This document shows, piece after piece, positions 62,109 to 64,000 of a stretch of 64,000 nucleotides of DNA (its first letter is position 1; every line of letters starts with the position of its first letter). The stretch lies in the NCBI RefSeq assembly GCF_000620065.1, contig NZ_KK211061.1:44585-108584 (forward strand), in the 5' to 3' direction. The notes under the pieces were generated by a model that saw only the letters and a list, made by a program, of their open reading frames with translations, was not told the DNA's origin and ran no database searches. Origin of the DNA: Meiothermus cerbereus DSM 11376. Its GTDB lineage: Bacteria > Deinococcota > Deinococci > Deinococcales > Thermaceae. The position numbers were made by a program, and so were the translations under genes.

Positions 62109-62180
62109 AGCGCTCTTGATAACAGCATTGCTTTGTCCTGCACAGCACAGTTGCCACCCGGAAGGGAGGCAACGTCTGTA
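62106..62180 (+). repeat. Dispersed intergenic repeat, family 2, copy 3
   Basis: It starts TAGAGCGCTCTTG directly at the scpB stop, continues with TTGCTTTGTCCTGCACAGCACAG, and ends with a hairpin-like GCCACCCGGAAGGGAGGC and GTCTGT. The order of blocks is the same as in the copy at 10040-10133, with about 17 nt deleted in the head. The remaining gap to 62336 holds no gene I can support. Confidence 0.65.
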
Positions 62181-62336
62181 CGATAAAGCGGTTTCCACCA
62201 AGAGCACAGCGAGCTTATTTCCGCCCCCAGTACCCGCCCTGGGCGGCGCCATAATGCGACGGGCCTGCGTGACGGCGGCCCTTCTATATAATGCCCCAGG
62301 AAGGGTGCGCGATGCACTAAGGGAGGCTATTACGCT

Positions 62337-63071
62337 GTGACGCTTCGGGTAGATTTAGTTCCCAAACCCCCATATCCCCAGCCGGTACTGGTAGTGGACG
62401 TGTTTTATGGCAGCGCGGTGGGTGTTTTACTGGCTGCCGGAGCCCAGGAGGTCTGGGTTGCCAAGAGCGTGCGGGCTGCTTTAGTACTGGCTGAGGGCGG
62501 TGCGCTGCTTCTGGGCGAACAGGAGGGTCTTCCGCTGGAGGGGTTTCATGGCGGAATCTCGTTGCAGAATTTGCCGGGGCTTCGGGTCGAGGGAAAATCC
62601 TGTGTTCTGCTGGCCCCGCCACTGGCCGAGTCGTTGGAGCAGGTGCCGCCGCAGAGCGCCCTGGCTTATTTTCGCAACGCCAGAGCGGCGGTGGCTTACG
62701 TCGCTGAGCAGCACATAGACACCGTGGTTGCCGCAACCCAGGCCCGGCTCGAGCCCAGCCTGGCCAATACCGTTGTGGCAGGTTTTATAGCCAAGCGCCT
62801 GTACCAATCCCTGGGAAAGGAAGGTGCGCTACAGGAAGGCGCCCGGCTGGCTACTGCCCTGCTCAAATCCTTCCCAGACCCGCAAGAGGCGCTGGTGCAG
62901 TCCGACCTGGGTAAACAACTTTACCGTGCAGGCCGTAGTGAAGAACTGGCCCTGGCTAGTTTGGTTAGCGTAGAAGAGGTAGTCCCCAGGCTAAGGCAAG
63001 TACGGCTGCTGGAGGCAAAGCAGTACGGCCTGACCAAAGATCGCTTTGGTTTTTGTTTTCAAGCGAGGTAG
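62337..63071 (+). CDS. 2-phosphosulfolactate phosphatase (ComB)-like protein
   Basis: A 244-residue protein related to ComB, the Mg-dependent phosphatase of the coenzyme M pathway. The N-terminal strand LVVDVFYGSAVGVLLAAGAQEVWVA, the GEQEGLPLEGFHGGISLQNL segment and the C-terminal QSDLGKQLYRAGRSEELALASLVSVEEVVPRL follow the family order. Several usual motif residues differ (for instance FxxGNSP is not exact), so the natural substrate may be another phosphate ester. The start is GTG 62337 with GGGAGG upstream. It lies 3 bp before the next gene. Confidence 0.75.
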   Translation: MTLRVDLVPKPPYPQPVLVVDVFYGSAVGVLLAAGAQEVWVAKSVRAALVLAEGGALLLGEQEGLPLEGFHGGISLQNLPGLRVEGKSCVLLAPPLAESLEQVPPQSALAYFRNARAAVAYVAEQHIDTVVAATQARLEPSLANTVVAGFIAKRLYQSLGKEGALQEGARLATALLKSFPDPQEALVQSDLGKQLYRAGRSEELALASLVSVEEVVPRLRQVRLLEAKQYGLTKDRFGFCFQAR

Positions 63072-63074
63072 GGC

Positions 63075-63827
63075 GTGCGCCGCGTAGAAGTTCTGGGTAC
63101 CCCAGTTGACCTGGTAGACCTCGAGCAAACCCTAAACTGGATCGAAAGCAAAATATCTCATCCTGAGCCCCACTGCGCCCAGATCATCACCACCAACCCC
63201 GAGGCCGTGGTGCGCGCTCAAAGCGAGCCTGCCCTCAAGCAAGCCCTTCAGGAGTGCGAGCTGATTACGGCCGATGGGGTTGGGATTGTCTGGGCGGTGA
63301 GGCTCCTTACGGGGCACCGCCTCACCGACCGGGTGCCGGGTTCGGAGATCCTGCCCGCGGCCTTTGCGCGCTTTGGGCCCCGCTTGCGTGTCTACTTTTT
63401 AGGAGCTGCCCCTGGGGTAGCCTTGCGCGCAGCGCAGAACGCTAAAGCCCGCTGGGGAATCCAGATTTGTGGGGTTCAAGATGGCTTTTTCACCGATGAA
63501 GAGGCCGTAGTGGAGGCCATCCGGCAGGCCCAGCCCGACTTGCTGGTGGTGGGAATGGGCGAACGACAGGACACCTTTATTCATCGTAACAAGGCCCGGC
63601 TGGGGGCCAGGGTGGCCATTGGCGTGGGCGGCATGATTGACGTACTGGCCGGAGAGGTTAAACGGGCTCCTGCCTGGGCACAACGGCTCAAGATTGAATG
63701 GCTGGTGCGCATAGCGCTAGACCGCCGACGCTGGGGCCGGTTTCCCCGGCTGCTGCATTTCGTGCGCCTGGTTTTAGGGGAAAAGCTTTGGCCTCAATCG
63801 GTGGGCAGCAGGGGTAGAGGTGAATAA
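63075..63827 (+). CDS. WecG/TagA/CpsF family glycosyltransferase
   Basis: A 250-residue GT26 enzyme that adds a UDP-N-acetylmannosamine-type sugar to a lipid-linked acceptor in envelope glycan synthesis. The blocks ITTNPEAVVRAQ, LITADGVGIVWAVRLL (with the catalytic Asp), VYFLGAAPGV and VGMGERQDTFIHRNK are characteristic. GTG 63075 has a purine-rich AGGTAGGG upstream, and it is probably co-transcribed with the ComB-like gene. The C-terminal basic tail probably binds the membrane. Confidence 0.93.
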   Translation: MRRVEVLGTPVDLVDLEQTLNWIESKISHPEPHCAQIITTNPEAVVRAQSEPALKQALQECELITADGVGIVWAVRLLTGHRLTDRVPGSEILPAAFARFGPRLRVYFLGAAPGVALRAAQNAKARWGIQICGVQDGFFTDEEAVVEAIRQAQPDLLVVGMGERQDTFIHRNKARLGARVAIGVGGMIDVLAGEVKRAPAWAQRLKIEWLVRIALDRRRWGRFPRLLHFVRLVLGEKLWPQSVGSRGRGE

Positions 63828-63883
63828 AGCCTGGCACTACCCCATAAGTTGCGCCAGGGTAGATTGACAAAACCCGCGGAATG

Positions 63884-64000
63884 ATATGAACCCCGCCTGA
63901 ATCGCTCCGTTAGGGAGAGGTTAGGGCACCATCTTTTTTCAGGCTGTTTCTACCCGCGCTTCAGGCGGGGGCCCCAGAAAAAGACCAAATCAAAGACATT
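63884..64000 (-). repeat. Dispersed intergenic repeat, family 1, copy 3
   Basis: Read on the minus strand this copy begins at the window edge with AATGTCTTTGATTTG, shows CCTGAAGCGCGGGTAG, CAGCCTGAAAA and ACGGAGCGATTCAGGC, and ends GGTTCATAT. It is the uninterrupted form used to reconstruct the insertion site in copy 2. It may continue past the window. Confidence 0.85.

Overview
The window looks like a chromosomal segment of a thermophile of the Deinococcus-Thermus phylum, most probably Meiothermus or a close relative in the Thermaceae. I infer this from the moderately high G+C with heavy use of the palindrome CTCGAG, the gene content (groESL, Lon, DUF1517 protein, YceI paralogs, FeS-type photolyase), a CRISPR repeat built like the Thermus GAAA-loop repeat as I remember it, and many genes whose -10 hexamer (TANNNT) lies only 6-7 nt before the start codon, the leaderless architecture known from Deinococcus.

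Layout. 1-300: leader-proximal end of a CRISPR array read on the minus strand, with its promoter and leader. 0.4-7.7 kb: M3 oligopeptidase, GH1 beta-glycosidase, extradiol-type VOC protein, type II pantothenate kinase, a small unknown gene, a lipoprotein trypsin-like protease and a SpoU RNA methyltransferase. 7.8-10 kb: groES-groEL with a HAIR-like (HspR) operator. 10.3-13.4 kb: two HxlR regulators divergent from a yceI - ring-cleavage dioxygenase - carboxylesterase run that resembles the Bacillus quinone/electrophile detoxification genes. 13.5-20.1 kb: SDR, phosphoesterase, manA, thioredoxin-like protein, a 63-aa gene, ispG, peroxiredoxin and a DUF1517 protein. 20.2-22.7 kb: lon, also with a HAIR-like operator.

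22.8-31 kb: TauE-type transporter, M19 dipeptidase, a CPD-type photolyase followed by DUF2256 and a small membrane protein, three secreted proteins (FAS1, DUF4397, alpha/beta hydrolase) and a second, FeS-type photolyase. 31-40.9 kb: a GAF-PAS-GGDEF-EAL regulator, SDR, secreted YceI, FAD-linked oxidase, two unknown genes, an MGDG-synthase-like glycosyltransferase, aldo/keto reductase, CDGSH protein and VOC protein. 41-50 kb: penicillin acylase-like enzyme, then a GntR(YtrA-type)-ABC operon, a Yip1 protein and a MacA/MacB-like efflux operon. 50-64 kb: pectinacetylesterase-like protein, an HExxH protein, galE divergent from a CoA-transferase, a second penicillin acylase, a second small membrane protein of the 26-kb type, glcD, a lipoprotein, EVE protein, PilC, ScpB, ComB-like protein and a WecG/TagA glycosyltransferase.

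The most distinctive non-coding content is (i) about twenty TANNNT-N6/7-start leaderless promoters on both strands, (ii) the shared HspR-type operator of groESL and lon, and (iii) two dispersed intergenic repeat families. One repeat copy at 35 kb is split by a 125-bp MITE-like element with terminal inverted repeats and an apparent TAA target duplication; another at 39 kb combines parts of both families. I see no rRNA, tRNA, complete insertion sequence or cas gene. I did not find a clearly new defence or biosynthetic system; the repeats, the leaderless promoters and the orphan HExxH and small-membrane families are the best leads.
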